Below, in pieces: positions 49,267-57,419 of a stretch of DNA of 64,000 nt (position 1 is its first letter; the number at the start of each line of letters is the position of its first letter). The stretch covers positions 186,001-250,000 of the forward strand of contig JACKNK010000003.1 of NCBI GenBank assembly GCA_024234955.1, in the 5' to 3' direction. The position numbers and the translations under genes are program-made. The notes beneath the pieces are model-generated. The model was not told the origin of the DNA. It saw nothing but the letters and a program-made list of their open reading frames with translations, and did no database searches. This DNA comes from Gammaproteobacteria bacterium. Lineage in GTDB: Bacteria; Pseudomonadota; Gammaproteobacteria; JACKNK01.

Positions 49267-52164
49267 TCACTTGCCCATGATTCCGGCCATGAAGGCCTGC
49301 CACTTGCGACGCGCGGGCGACATGCCGGGCGCGGGCTTGAGCGGCGGGAATTGCGGGAAGGTCTGTTTGGGTTCGTCCGCCTGCGCCTTATAGATGCGCA
49401 CGCGCACGTCGTACCAGCCGGCCTGGCCGGTCACCGGGTCGGAGTTGGACACCTTGCAGCCGCAGTCGTCCTCCGGAAGCTCCTCGGTGATGACGTGGTT
49501 GAGCAGGAAGCCCTTCTGCGATTCGTTGGCGTCGGGCGACAGCCCCCAGGCGCCGGCGGCCTTGCCGATCGCGTTCCAGGTCCACACTGTGCCGGGCTCG
49601 ACGGCCTCGGTGGTGCGCGCCATGCAGCGCACCTTGCCCCATTTAGACTCGACCCACACCCAGTCGCCGTCGGCAAAGGCGTTGGCCTTGGCGACCGTCG
49701 GGTGCACGAAGATGTAATTGTGGGCGTGGATCTGCCGCAGCCAGGCGTTCTGGGAATCCCAGGAGTGATACATCGCCATCGGACGCTGGGTCAGCGCGTT
49801 GAGCGGATACCGGTTGGCGTCGATGAACTTGTTCTCGATCGGCTCGGCGTAGAACGGCAGCGGATCGAACCACGTCTCGATGCGTTCACGCAGACGATCC
49901 GGGGGCTGACGTCCGTCGGTCTTGCCCTGCGCCGCGAGGCGGAACTTCTGCAACACCTCGGAATAGAGGTGCACGTTGATCGGCTCGACGTAACGGGTCA
50001 GGCCGTTGCTGTTGGCCCAGGTCAGATAGCCCTTGTTCCAGTTGCGCATGTACTGGAACGACTTCGGCAGCTCGTGATGGAACACCGCGTTGTTCTGCGC
50101 GTACATCTCCCACTGGCGCGGATTGGGCTCACCGACCATCTCCTGATCGCCCTTCTTGCCACGCCAGCCGGCGAGGAAGCCGATGCCGGAACCCGGCGCG
50201 GTCTCGTAATTGACGATGAAGTCGGGGTAATCCTTGTACTTGCGGCGACCGTCCTTGTGGGTGAAGGCGTCCAGTTGCAGCCGCGACCCAAGCTCGATCA
50301 GCACCTCCTGGAACGGTTTGCAGTCCCCCTTGGGCGGCACCACCGGGATGCGCACCGAGTCCACCGGACCGTCGAATTCAGAGATCGGACGGTCGAGCAT
50401 GGACATCGCGTCGTGACGCTCCAGATAGGTGGTATCCGGCAGCACCAGATCGGCGAAGGCGACGGTCTCGGAGTGGAAGGCGTCGGCGACCACCAGGAAC
50501 GGGATCTTGTACTCCCCGTTGTCGTCCTTGTCGGTGAGCATCTTGCGCACCTCGGTGGTGTTCATCGACGAGTTCCAGGCCATGTTCGCCATGAACAGCA
50601 GCAGGGTGTCGAGCTTGTACGGGTCGCCGCGCCAGGCGTTGGTGATGGCGTTGTGCATCAGGCCGTGCACGGCCAGTGGGTATTCCCAGGAGAACGCCTT
50701 GTCGATGCGCACCGGTTCACCCTGTTCATCGACGAACAGATCGGCGGGATCGGCCGGCCAGCCCAGCGGCATGCCGTCCAGCGGCTGACCGGGCTGCACC
50801 TTGTCCGGGCCGTTCGGCGGCTTCGCGCAGGGCGGGATCGGGCGCGGGAACGGCGGCTTGTGACGGAAGCCGCCGGGCACGTCGATGGTGCCGAGCAGGG
50901 TCATCAGGATGCCCATCGCGCGGATGGTCTGAAAGCCGTTGGAATGCGCCGCGAGGCCGCGCATCGCATGGAAGGCGACCGGCGAACCGACCACGGTCTC
51001 GTGGTCCTTGCCCCAGACATCGGTCCACGCAATCGGCAGCTCGATCTTCTGATCGCGGGCGACCACGCCCATCTCGTAAGCGAGACGGCGGATGCGCTCG
51101 GCAGGAATGCCGGTGATCTTCGACGCCCACTCCAGGGTATTGTCCTTGACGCGCTCGGCCAGCATCTGGAACGCGGTCTTCACCGGCGTGCCATCGGCGC
51201 AGGTGAACGAGCCCAGCAGGTTTGGGTCCGCGCCCTCGGCACGATTGCGCACCGGCCGCTTGCTGTGACGATCCCACCAATACTTGTTCTGCGCGTCGAA
51301 GCAGCCCTCCTCGACCGTCATGTCCTTATCGCGCATGAACAGGCCGAAGCTGTCGGACGCCTCGTCCACGTTAATCAGTTCGGGCGCGTTGGTGTAGTTG
51401 ATCAGGAACTCGCGATCGAACAGGCCGATCTCGATCAACTCATGGATCAGCGCCAGGAACAGCGCCCCGTCGGTACCCGGCTTGATCGGCACCCACTCGT
51501 CGGCGATCGCCGAATAGCCGGTGCGCACCGGATTGATGGAGATGAGCTTGCCGCCGTTACGTTTGAACTTCGACAGCGCCATCTTCATCGGGTTGGAGTG
51601 GTGATCCTCAGCGGTGCCGATCATCACGAACAGCTTGGCGCGGTCCAGATCCGGCCCGCCGAACTCCCAGAACGAGCCGCCGATGGTGTAGATCATGCCG
51701 GCGGCCATGTTGACCGAGCAGAACCCGCCGTGGGCCGCGTAGTTCGGCGTGCCGAACTGCTTCGCGAACAGACCGGTCAAGGCCTGCATCTGATCGCGCC
51801 CGGTGAACAGGCCGAACTTCTTCGGGTCGGTCGCGCGAATCTTCGCAAGACGGTCTTCGAGCAGGTTGAAGGCCTCGTCCCAGGAAATCTCCTGAAACTC
51901 GCTCGCCCCGCGTTCCGCCCCTGGCTTGCGCAGCAACGGTTTGGTCAGCCGCGCCGGCGAATACTGTTTCATGATCCCGGACGCGCCCTTGGCGCAGATC
52001 ACCCCCTTGTTGAGCGGATGATCCGGGTTGCCCTGGATGTAGCGCACCTCGCCATCGCGCAGCGTCACGCGGATACCGCAGCGACACGCGCACATATAGC
52101 AAGTGGTGTTCTTGACTTCGACGTGTCCGGCGTCGCGATCTGAGCGCGTCGTGGGATCTTGCAT
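49267..52164 (-). CDS. soeA: Sulfite dehydrogenase molybdopterin subunit SoeA
   Basis: From ATG 52164 the product has 965 residues and no Tat signal. The N-terminal [4Fe-4S] motif is TCYMCACRCGIRV with a fourth Cys in GVICAKGASG. Complex iron-sulfur molybdoenzyme blocks follow: QEISWDEAFNLLEDRLAKI, CSVNMAAGMIYTIGG, GTAEDHHSNPMKMALSKFK, and FADLVLPDTTYLERHDAM near the middle. The length and lack of signal fit cytoplasmic SoeA, which oxidises sulfite to sulfate. A GTG 36 nt upstream is possible but would add a hydrophobic segment. Related polysulfide or thiosulfate reductases are less likely, since those carry Tat signals. Confidence 0.9.
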   Translation of the reverse strand: MQDPTTRSDRDAGHVEVKNTTCYMCACRCGIRVTLRDGEVRYIQGNPDHPLNKGVICAKGASGIMKQYSPARLTKPLLRKPGAERGASEFQEISWDEAFNLLEDRLAKIRATDPKKFGLFTGRDQMQALTGLFAKQFGTPNYAAHGGFCSVNMAAGMIYTIGGSFWEFGGPDLDRAKLFVMIGTAEDHHSNPMKMALSKFKRNGGKLISINPVRTGYSAIADEWVPIKPGTDGALFLALIHELIEIGLFDREFLINYTNAPELINVDEASDSFGLFMRDKDMTVEEGCFDAQNKYWWDRHSKRPVRNRAEGADPNLLGSFTCADGTPVKTAFQMLAERVKDNTLEWASKITGIPAERIRRLAYEMGVVARDQKIELPIAWTDVWGKDHETVVGSPVAFHAMRGLAAHSNGFQTIRAMGILMTLLGTIDVPGGFRHKPPFPRPIPPCAKPPNGPDKVQPGQPLDGMPLGWPADPADLFVDEQGEPVRIDKAFSWEYPLAVHGLMHNAITNAWRGDPYKLDTLLLFMANMAWNSSMNTTEVRKMLTDKDDNGEYKIPFLVVADAFHSETVAFADLVLPDTTYLERHDAMSMLDRPISEFDGPVDSVRIPVVPPKGDCKPFQEVLIELGSRLQLDAFTHKDGRRKYKDYPDFIVNYETAPGSGIGFLAGWRGKKGDQEMVGEPNPRQWEMYAQNNAVFHHELPKSFQYMRNWNKGYLTWANSNGLTRYVEPINVHLYSEVLQKFRLAAQGKTDGRQPPDRLRERIETWFDPLPFYAEPIENKFIDANRYPLNALTQRPMAMYHSWDSQNAWLRQIHAHNYIFVHPTVAKANAFADGDWVWVESKWGKVRCMARTTEAVEPGTVWTWNAIGKAAGAWGLSPDANESQKGFLLNHVITEELPEDDCGCKVSNSDPVTGQAGWYDVRVRIYKAQADEPKQTFPQFPPLKPAPGMSPARRKWQAFMAGIMGK

Positions 52165-52673
52165 GAGGAAGCAACCTGTTATCGCCAGCCCGACCAGCAC
52201 ACCGGCGGTTATGTTTCAGTAATTCCGTGGATTCTAATATTTAACCTTGGAGCGCTCCACCGCCCATAAGAGGTATTTATGGAAAAGCCCGCCTCACCGG
52301 GAGACACGAGGGAAATATTGCCTGCCTGCGGCACCAAACAAAGGCGCCGTGTCAGTCACGGCTTCGGACGCATCAACCCGGGATCGATAACCTTGCACGT
52401 CAGTGGCGCTTGAGGTGGTTCATCCATCACCCCCACCCTACGCGCTAACGAATACGCATGAATCTGACATATCGCACACCCTGACATTGGAGACGGTGTC
52501 GTACTGTCGTTTATGTCAGGCCCACTGCAAACCTCACCCACGCTCATTTTTTTGCCCTATGCGCGTTTTTCCCACCGTCATCGGAAATAGCGCTTTTTAT
52601 CAAGCGACGGGCACAAATATTGCGTATTCGTTATCGCATGTCAGATCGCACCGCTTCACCGGAGTCCAGAATC
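52165..52673 (+). other. Long intergenic region upstream of the PEP-CTERM gene
   Basis: This 509-nt gap separates soeA from a divergent exported protein. It has no coding sequence I can support. It holds four CTGACAT/ATGTCAG motifs (52464, 52481, 52513, 52640-region) and a perfect 13-nt inverted repeat TAACGAATACGCA (52446-52458 and 52621-52633). Soe promoters should lie in its left part, but I cannot point to a clear one. Confidence 0.6.
52446..52646. promoter_or_regulatory. Cluster of CTGACAT motifs and inverted repeats
   Basis: CTGACAT occurs at 52464-52470 and 52481-52487, and its reverse complement ATGTCAG at 52513-52519 and 52638-52644. The inner pair is part of CCTGACAT/ATGTCAGG, spaced 25 nt. 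TAACGAATACGCA at 52446 is mirrored at 52621. This could be a regulator-binding array for the gene at 52674; the regulator is unknown. Confidence 0.4.
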
Positions 52674-53366
52674 ATGGGAAATACCGCCTCACACCCTTTC
52701 CTCAGCAGAGCCCTTCTGACGCTCATGTTGATGGCCGGGAGCCATCCCGCGTCAGCACTGCTGATCACGGACGTGAATACCGCCGGTGGCGACAACAACG
52801 TCATCGATTTTCAGACCTTTTTCGGTGCGGCGACCTATCTCACGCTTGAGACATACGCCTCCAACGCCGTGGTATTCAATACCGCCCCCGGCTACGACGG
52901 GCTCGTCTACGACAACGGTGGTAGCATCCAGTATTTCGACAAGCTGGTCTCGCACGACGGGGTCGGCGGTTCCGACCCGGACACGGTCACCTTCCAGTTC
53001 AACGTCGCCAACGACACCGGCACCAACTGGACCGGCTACCGCTTCGAGTTCTACGACGCTACCTTCACCACCGCACTCAACGGCGCACTCTCCTCAGTGC
53101 AGAACCTGGTGACGCCTGCGGCGGGCGCAACCACCGTAGACACCACACCGTTCACGATCACCTTCGACTTCACCGACCCGTTCGCCAGCGGTGGGGTCAT
53201 GGACGTCAATTTCGATCTCGATCTGACCCTGGTTCCCACCACCTTCGGCATCCGTCAGATCGCCCTCCTCGATGCCTTCACCGGAGGCGGCCCCTCGGTC
53301 CCGCTCCCCGGCATCCTGGCCTTGTTCGGTATTGGGCTGCTGGGGTTTCATATCCGCCGCACGTAG
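52674..53366 (+). CDS. Exported protein with PEP-CTERM-like sorting tail
   Basis: The 230-residue protein has a signal peptide (MGNTASHPFLSRALLTLMLMAGSHPASA), a beta-rich Thr/Asp/Gly domain with DNNVIDFQTFFGAATYL and SDPDTVTFQFNVANDTGTNWTGYRFEF, and a C-terminal tail SVPLPGILALFGIGLLGFHIRRT. The tail is a short motif, a hydrophobic helix and basic residues, as in PEP-CTERM/exosortase substrates, here in the VPLPG variant. The ATG at 52674 follows CCGGAG and starts the signal peptide. No exosortase gene is in the window. Ligand or role unknown. Confidence 0.78.
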   Translation: MGNTASHPFLSRALLTLMLMAGSHPASALLITDVNTAGGDNNVIDFQTFFGAATYLTLETYASNAVVFNTAPGYDGLVYDNGGSIQYFDKLVSHDGVGGSDPDTVTFQFNVANDTGTNWTGYRFEFYDATFTTALNGALSSVQNLVTPAAGATTVDTTPFTITFDFTDPFASGGVMDVNFDLDLTLVPTTFGIRQIALLDAFTGGGPSVPLPGILALFGIGLLGFHIRRT

Positions 53367-53409
53367 TCACACCCCTGCTGGGGTTCGGCCAAGCGGGGGA
53401 CGTGAACCA

Positions 53410-53481
53410 GTAGGAGCGGCTTCAGCCGCGATCGGCATCGGGTTTCTTATCATTGCTGATCGCGGCTGAAGCCGCTCCTAC
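53410..53481. repeat. REP-like hairpin repeat
   Basis: GTAGGAGCGGCTTCAGCCGCGAT and its exact reverse complement, ATCGCGGCTGAAGCCGCTCCTAC, flank a 26-nt loop. GTAGGAGCGGCTTCAGCCGCG is the type of REP repeat common in Pseudomonas and other gammaproteobacteria. It follows the PEP-CTERM gene by 44 nt and may work as a terminator. Confidence 0.85.
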
Positions 53482-53493
53482 ATTGCGGTCTCC

Positions 53494-53661
53494 TAAGGAA
53501 CCTCTGATCGAACCATTCACGGACATCTGAAGTCTGAAATCGCCGCTTTCTGCGTTGCGAAACTTGGCAATAGACCGGCTATTACCTGCGTTCCGCGCCT
53601 TGAAAGCGACAATTTCAGCCATTCCGCTGAACCGTACCTGATTCAATCAGAGGTTCCCTAA
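53494..53661. repeat. MITE-like palindromic element, copy 2 (overlaps the orn stop)
   Basis: A 168-bp element with ends TAAGGAACCTCTGATC and GATTCAATCAGAGGTTCCCTAA (16-nt terminal inverted repeats, two mismatches). Internal arms GAAATCGCCGCTTTC and GAAAGCGACAATTTC pair as well, and AATAGACCGGCTATT forms the tip, so the whole unit can fold into a long hairpin. Its right end supplies the TAG stop codon of orn. Same orientation as the copy at 55529. Confidence 0.85.
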
Positions 53662-54203
53662 CCGACGCGCAGGAAGTGCTCGCGGTAGTGGCGCAGTTCG
53701 TCGATGGAGTCGCGGATGTCGTCCAGAGCCAGGTGCTTGCCCTGCTTCTGCAGGCTGGCGGTGACCTCCGGCTTCCAGCGGTTGGCGAGTTCCTTGAGGG
53801 TGCTGACATCGAGGTTGCGGTAATGGAAGAACTCCTCGAGCGTGGGCATGGTCTTGGCGAGGAAGCGGCGGTCCTGGCAGATGCTGTTGCCGCACATCGG
53901 CGACTTGCCCTTCGGCACCCATTGTTCGAGGAAGGCGATGGTGGCGCGTTCGGCCTCGGCCTCGTCGATGCGGCTGTCCTTCACCCGCTGGGTCAGGCCG
54001 GACTGGCCGTGCTGGCGGGTGTTCCATTCATCCATGCCGCTCAACATCGCGTCGGACTGGTGCACGGCCATGACCGGGCCTTCGGCGAGGATATTGAGCT
54101 GGGCATCGGTGACGATGGTGGCGATCTCGATGATGCGGTCGGTTTCCGGTTCCAGGCCGGTCATTTCCAGATCGATCCAGATCAGATTCGATTCGTTGAT
54201 CAT
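53658..54203 (-). CDS. orn: Oligoribonuclease
   Basis: The 181-residue DEDDh exonuclease begins MINESNLIWIDLEMTGLEPETDRIIEIATIVTD, with the DxE site IDLEMTG. LRHYREHFLRVG follows near the C-terminus with SIDELRHYREHF, and PMCGNSICQDRRFLAKTMPTLEEFFHYRNLDVSTLKELANRW holds the central motif. It degrades 2-5-nt RNA to mononucleotides, also the pGpG from c-di-GMP turnover. Its stop codon is provided by the MITE-like element. Orn and rsgA lie near each other in many gammaproteobacteria, which is the case here too. Confidence 0.96.
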   Translation of the reverse strand: MINESNLIWIDLEMTGLEPETDRIIEIATIVTDAQLNILAEGPVMAVHQSDAMLSGMDEWNTRQHGQSGLTQRVKDSRIDEAEAERATIAFLEQWVPKGKSPMCGNSICQDRRFLAKTMPTLEEFFHYRNLDVSTLKELANRWKPEVTASLQKQGKHLALDDIRDSIDELRHYREHFLRVG

Positions 54204-54286
54204 GCAAATCCTCGCGGGCCGCGATGTTGGTAGATTAGGGCGCAAGGCTACTCTGCCCCCTCACACTCAACAAACGCAGTGCCTGC

Positions 54287-55543
54287 ATGAACCTCGTCAC
54301 CACCGTATTCCTCATCGCCCTCGGCGTTTCCGTCCTCGTTCAGGCGGGGCTGTCGCTGCGCCATATCGCCCATGTACGCAGACATCGGGCCTCGGTCCCG
54401 GACGCGTTTGCGGAACGCATTCCGCTCGATGCCCATCAGAAGGCGGCGGATTACACCATCACGCGCACCCGGTTCGGACTGATCTCGCTGGTCTGGAGCG
54501 CAGTGCTGTTGCTCGCGTGGACGCTGGGTGGCGGCTTCGCGTGGCTGGATACGTTTCTGAATGCGCAAATGGTGGACTGGGACCCGGTCCGCATCGGGGT
54601 CGCGGTGTTGATCGCGGCCACGGTGATCGGCAGCGTGCTGGATTTGCCGCTGGACGCCTGGAAGACCTTCCGCATCGAACAGGCATTCGGTTTCAACCGC
54701 AGCACGCCGGTCCTGTTCCTGCGCGATCTGGGCGTGCAAGTCCTGCTGACCGTCGCGCTCGGTGTGCCGCTGGCCTGGGCCGCGCTCAGTCTGATGATCG
54801 GCGCTGGCGAATACTGGTGGATCTGGGTCTGGCTGCTGTGGTCGGGCTTCATGCTGCTGATGATGTGGGCCTTCCCGACGCTGATCGCGCCCATGTTCAA
54901 CAAATTCAAACCGCTTGATGACGGCGAACTGCGGCGACGCATCGAGAACCTGCTCGCCCGCTGCGGTTTCCGCAGCGACGGCATCTTCGTCATGGACGGT
55001 TCGCGCCGTTCCGCGCACGGCAACGCCTACTTCACCGGCATCGGCAACAACAAGCGCATCGTGTTCTTCGACACCCTGCTCGACGGTCTGGACGCCGACG
55101 AAGTGGAAGCGGTGCTTGCCCACGAACTCGGGCATTTCCGCCGCAAGCATGTCCGCAAACACCTGATCACCAGCCTGGTTCTGAGCGGCATCGGGCTGTA
55201 CATCCTCTCCCTGCTCGCGAACTGGCCGGCGTTCCATCAGGGCCTGGGCGTCGAGCGGGGGTCGGCGCATGCGGTGTTGTTCCTGTTCCTCCTGGTCGCC
55301 CCACTGTTCACGATGGTCCTGCATCCGATCGCTTCCGCAATCTCCCGCAAGCATGAGTTCGAGGCGGACGACTACGCGGCCGAAAACAGCCGTGCCGACA
55401 AGCTGATCTCGGCGCTCGTAAAACTGTATCGCGAGAACGCCAGCACCCTGACCCCGGACCCGTGGTATTCCGCCTTTCATGATTCGCATCCCCCTGCGCC
55501 GGTGCGCATCGCCCGTCTATCCGCTAAATTAGGGAACCTCTGA
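54287..55543 (+). CDS. M48-family (STE24-like) zinc metallopeptidase
   Basis: The 418-residue membrane protease has several transmembrane helices. The zinc motif is VLAHELGHFRRKH, with the third ligand region SRKHEFEADDYAAEN, and AHGNAYFTGIGNNKRIVFFDTLL before it: the CAAX-type M48/STE24 pattern. Such proteases act in membrane-protein quality control. The last codons (KLGNL then TGA) come from the MITE-like element (TTAGGGAACCTCTGA), so the natural C-terminus was altered or truncated. It is divergent from orn with an 83-nt gap. Confidence 0.9.
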   Translation: MNLVTTVFLIALGVSVLVQAGLSLRHIAHVRRHRASVPDAFAERIPLDAHQKAADYTITRTRFGLISLVWSAVLLLAWTLGGGFAWLDTFLNAQMVDWDPVRIGVAVLIAATVIGSVLDLPLDAWKTFRIEQAFGFNRSTPVLFLRDLGVQVLLTVALGVPLAWAALSLMIGAGEYWWIWVWLLWSGFMLLMMWAFPTLIAPMFNKFKPLDDGELRRRIENLLARCGFRSDGIFVMDGSRRSAHGNAYFTGIGNNKRIVFFDTLLDGLDADEVEAVLAHELGHFRRKHVRKHLITSLVLSGIGLYILSLLANWPAFHQGLGVERGSAHAVLFLFLLVAPLFTMVLHPIASAISRKHEFEADDYAAENSRADKLISALVKLYRENASTLTPDPWYSAFHDSHPPAPVRIARLSAKLGNL

Positions 55544-55696
55544 TCGAATCATTCACGGACATCTGAAGCCTGAAATTGCCGCATTCGGCGTTGCGAAACT
55601 TGGCAATAGACCGGCTATTTCCTGCGTTCCGCGCCTTGAACACGACAATTTCAGCCATTCAGCTGAACCGAGCCTGATTCAATCAGAGGTTCCTTA
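55529..55696. repeat. MITE-like palindromic element, copy 3 (overlaps the M48 peptidase end)
   Basis: A 168-bp element starting TTAGGGAACCTCTGATCGAATC and ending ATCAGAGGTTCCTTA, nearly identical to 53494-53661 and in the same orientation. It carries the same internal hairpin arms. The M48 peptidase gene reads 15 nt into it and stops at TGA. The cytochrome c gene starts 29 nt beyond. Confidence 0.85.
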
Positions 55697-55724
55697 GCTG
55701 ACTTCCGACCCCAGAGTGAGTCCC

Positions 55725-56003
55725 ATGAACCGAATCTCCCCGCTCCGTGCCGCCTTGTTCGCCCTGCCGCTGCTGACCATCGCGCTGCCTGCCGCCGCCG
55801 ATAGCGGCGAAGACATGGTCGAAGCCAACTGCAAGGCTTGCCACGACAGCTCGGTGTACACCCGCGAAAACCGTCGTGTGAAGGACATCGCCGGCCTGCA
55901 AAAGCAGGTGCGCCGCTGCGAACAGTCGCTTGGCCTGACCTGGTTCGACGAGGATGTGGATGCTGTCGTCAACTACCTGAACGTCAACTACTACAAGTTC
56001 TGA
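55725..56003 (+). CDS. Small periplasmic cytochrome c
   Basis: From ATG 55725 the protein has 92 residues: a signal peptide ending LPAAA (about residue 25) and one haem site ANCKACHDSSVYT (C36, C39, H40). A C-terminal VDAVVNYLNVNYYKF follows. The fold is a short class I cytochrome c. It could carry electrons between periplasmic sulfur enzymes and CcoP; this is an inference. A GTG 9 nt upstream is less likely. It lies just after the MITE-like element and 7 nt before phhB. Confidence 0.85.
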   Translation: MNRISPLRAALFALPLLTIALPAAADSGEDMVEANCKACHDSSVYTRENRRVKDIAGLQKQVRRCEQSLGLTWFDEDVDAVVNYLNVNYYKF

Positions 56004-56010
56004 GTCGCCG

Positions 56011-56352
56011 ATGAGCACCTTGCGCGCCCGCCGCTGCCTGCCATGTGATGGCCTGACGGAAAAGCTTGAGCGGGCGCGTGCGGAAGCTCTGCTGGCCGAA
56101 CTGCACCCAGCCTGGACGCTGGGTGACAGCGCCGATGAACTGAGCCGCGAATTCGAGTTCGGCGATTTCCATCAGACCATGGCCTTCGTCAACGCCGTCG
56201 CCTATATCGCCCACGCCGAGGATCATCATCCCAACCTCGACGTCGGCTGGGGCCATTGCGTGGTGCGTTACAGCACCCACGCCATCGAGGGTCTGTCGGA
56301 AAACGACTTCATCTGCGCGGCATTGATCGACGCCCTGCCGTCCCTCGCTTGA
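56011..56352 (+). CDS. phhB: Pterin-4a-carbinolamine dehydratase
   Basis: The 113-residue protein has EFEFGDFHQTMAFVNAVAYIAHAEDHHPNLDVGWGHCVVRYSTHAIEGLSENDF, the PCD/DCoH signature with the catalytic histidines of HAEDHHP. It recycles pterin cofactors; in bacteria without phenylalanine hydroxylase it may serve molybdopterin or folate enzymes. It starts 7 nt after the cytochrome gene and is followed by rsgA after 19 nt. Confidence 0.93.
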   Translation: MSTLRARRCLPCDGLTEKLERARAEALLAELHPAWTLGDSADELSREFEFGDFHQTMAFVNAVAYIAHAEDHHPNLDVGWGHCVVRYSTHAIEGLSENDFICAALIDALPSLA

Positions 56353-56371
56353 CCGACATGGCCGCTGACTG

Positions 56372-57415
56372 ATGGCTCGCCGACGCCTGTCGCGGCAACA
56401 GATCGAGCGCATCAAATCCATTCAGGAGCAACGCCGCGAACGTGCCGGCACGCGCGCGGCAGCACTCGAGGCCGGTGGCCTCGGCGCCGAGCGGCACGGT
56501 CGAGTGATCACGAATTTCGGCAAATCCCTGCTCGTCGAGGACGACGATGGCAGTCTGGTGCGCTGCGTGCCGCGTCAGAACCTCGGCCTCGTGGTCTGCG
56601 GCGACACCGTAGTCTGGCAGCCCTCCGCGCAAGGCGACGGCGTGGTCAGCGCACTCAACGCGCGTCGCAGCGTGCTTGGTCGCCCGGACACCAGCGGCGA
56701 GATCCGCCCGACGGCCGCCAACCTCGATCAGGTCGTGGTGGTCGCCGCGCCCCTGCCGGAATTCAGCGAAGACATGATCGACCGCTACCTGGTCGCCGCC
56801 GAAGCCCTGCGCCTGCACCCGCTGATCGTGCTCAACAAGGTCGATCTGCTCGACGACGTCCACCGCGCCGACGTCGAACGCCGCCTCGCCACCTACACCG
56901 CGATCGGTTACCCGGTACTCACCGCCAGCACCGTCAGCGCCCACGGCATCGAAGCCCTGCGTCGTCACATGCACGGCCATATCAGTCTCCTGGCGGGGCA
57001 ATCCGGCGTGGGCAAGTCCTCGCTGATCAACGCCCTTCTGCCCGATCTTGGCCTGCGGACCCAGACCATCTCCGAACGTTCCGGACTTGGCCAGCACACC
57101 ACCACCAACGCGACCTTCTATCACCTGCCGGATGATGCGGAAGGGGCGCTGATCGACTCCCCCGGGGTGCGCGCCTTCGACCTATGGGACATGGATGAAG
57201 CGCAGATTGCCGCTGGATTCCGCGAATTCGACCGATTCCTCGGACACTGTCGCTTTCACAACTGTCGTCACCGCAGTGAACCCGGCTGCGCGCTGAAGGC
57301 CGCCGCAGAGGAAGGCCGCATCGATCCACGTCGTCTGGCCAGTTATCTACGCATCGTCGATGACCTCGAATCCGGTCGCGACCGCCTGCGCGCCAAGCCG
57401 GACGGGCTGGCGTAA
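56372..57415 (+). CDS. rsgA: Ribosome small-subunit GTPase RsgA
   Basis: The 347-residue GTPase has an N-terminal OB-fold (RVITNFGKSLLVEDDDG) and the circularly permuted GTPase order: G4 LNKVDLLDD, G1 LLAGQSGVGKSSLINALL and G3 LIDSPGVRAFDLW. A zinc-binding end CRFHNCRHRSEPGCALK follows. It helps 30S ribosome maturation. It is the end of a cytochrome-phhB-rsgA run and faces the response-regulator gene, 4 nt apart. Confidence 0.96.
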   Translation: MARRRLSRQQIERIKSIQEQRRERAGTRAAALEAGGLGAERHGRVITNFGKSLLVEDDDGSLVRCVPRQNLGLVVCGDTVVWQPSAQGDGVVSALNARRSVLGRPDTSGEIRPTAANLDQVVVVAAPLPEFSEDMIDRYLVAAEALRLHPLIVLNKVDLLDDVHRADVERRLATYTAIGYPVLTASTVSAHGIEALRRHMHGHISLLAGQSGVGKSSLINALLPDLGLRTQTISERSGLGQHTTTNATFYHLPDDAEGALIDSPGVRAFDLWDMDEAQIAAGFREFDRFLGHCRFHNCRHRSEPGCALKAAAEEGRIDPRRLASYLRIVDDLESGRDRLRAKPDGLA

Positions 57416-57419
57416 CCGG

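Noticed and set aside
49081..52143. Very long open frame (1020 codons) opposite soeA
   Set aside because: It lies antisense to a molybdoenzyme with clear motifs. GC-rich codon use leaves the opposite frame open; the translation is His/Arg/Val-rich with no family pattern.
49267..52164. Assigning soeA as a thiosulfate or polysulfide reductase
   Set aside because: There is no Tat signal, and the full soeABC order in a sulfur-oxidising setting fits the cytoplasmic sulfite dehydrogenase better.
52356..52547. 63-codon minus-strand frame with a CxxCxxH-like motif in the gap before the PEP-CTERM gene
   Set aside because: The motif is a chance look-alike of a haem site (CAICQIH); there is no signal peptide or clear start, and it overlaps the CTGACAT cluster.
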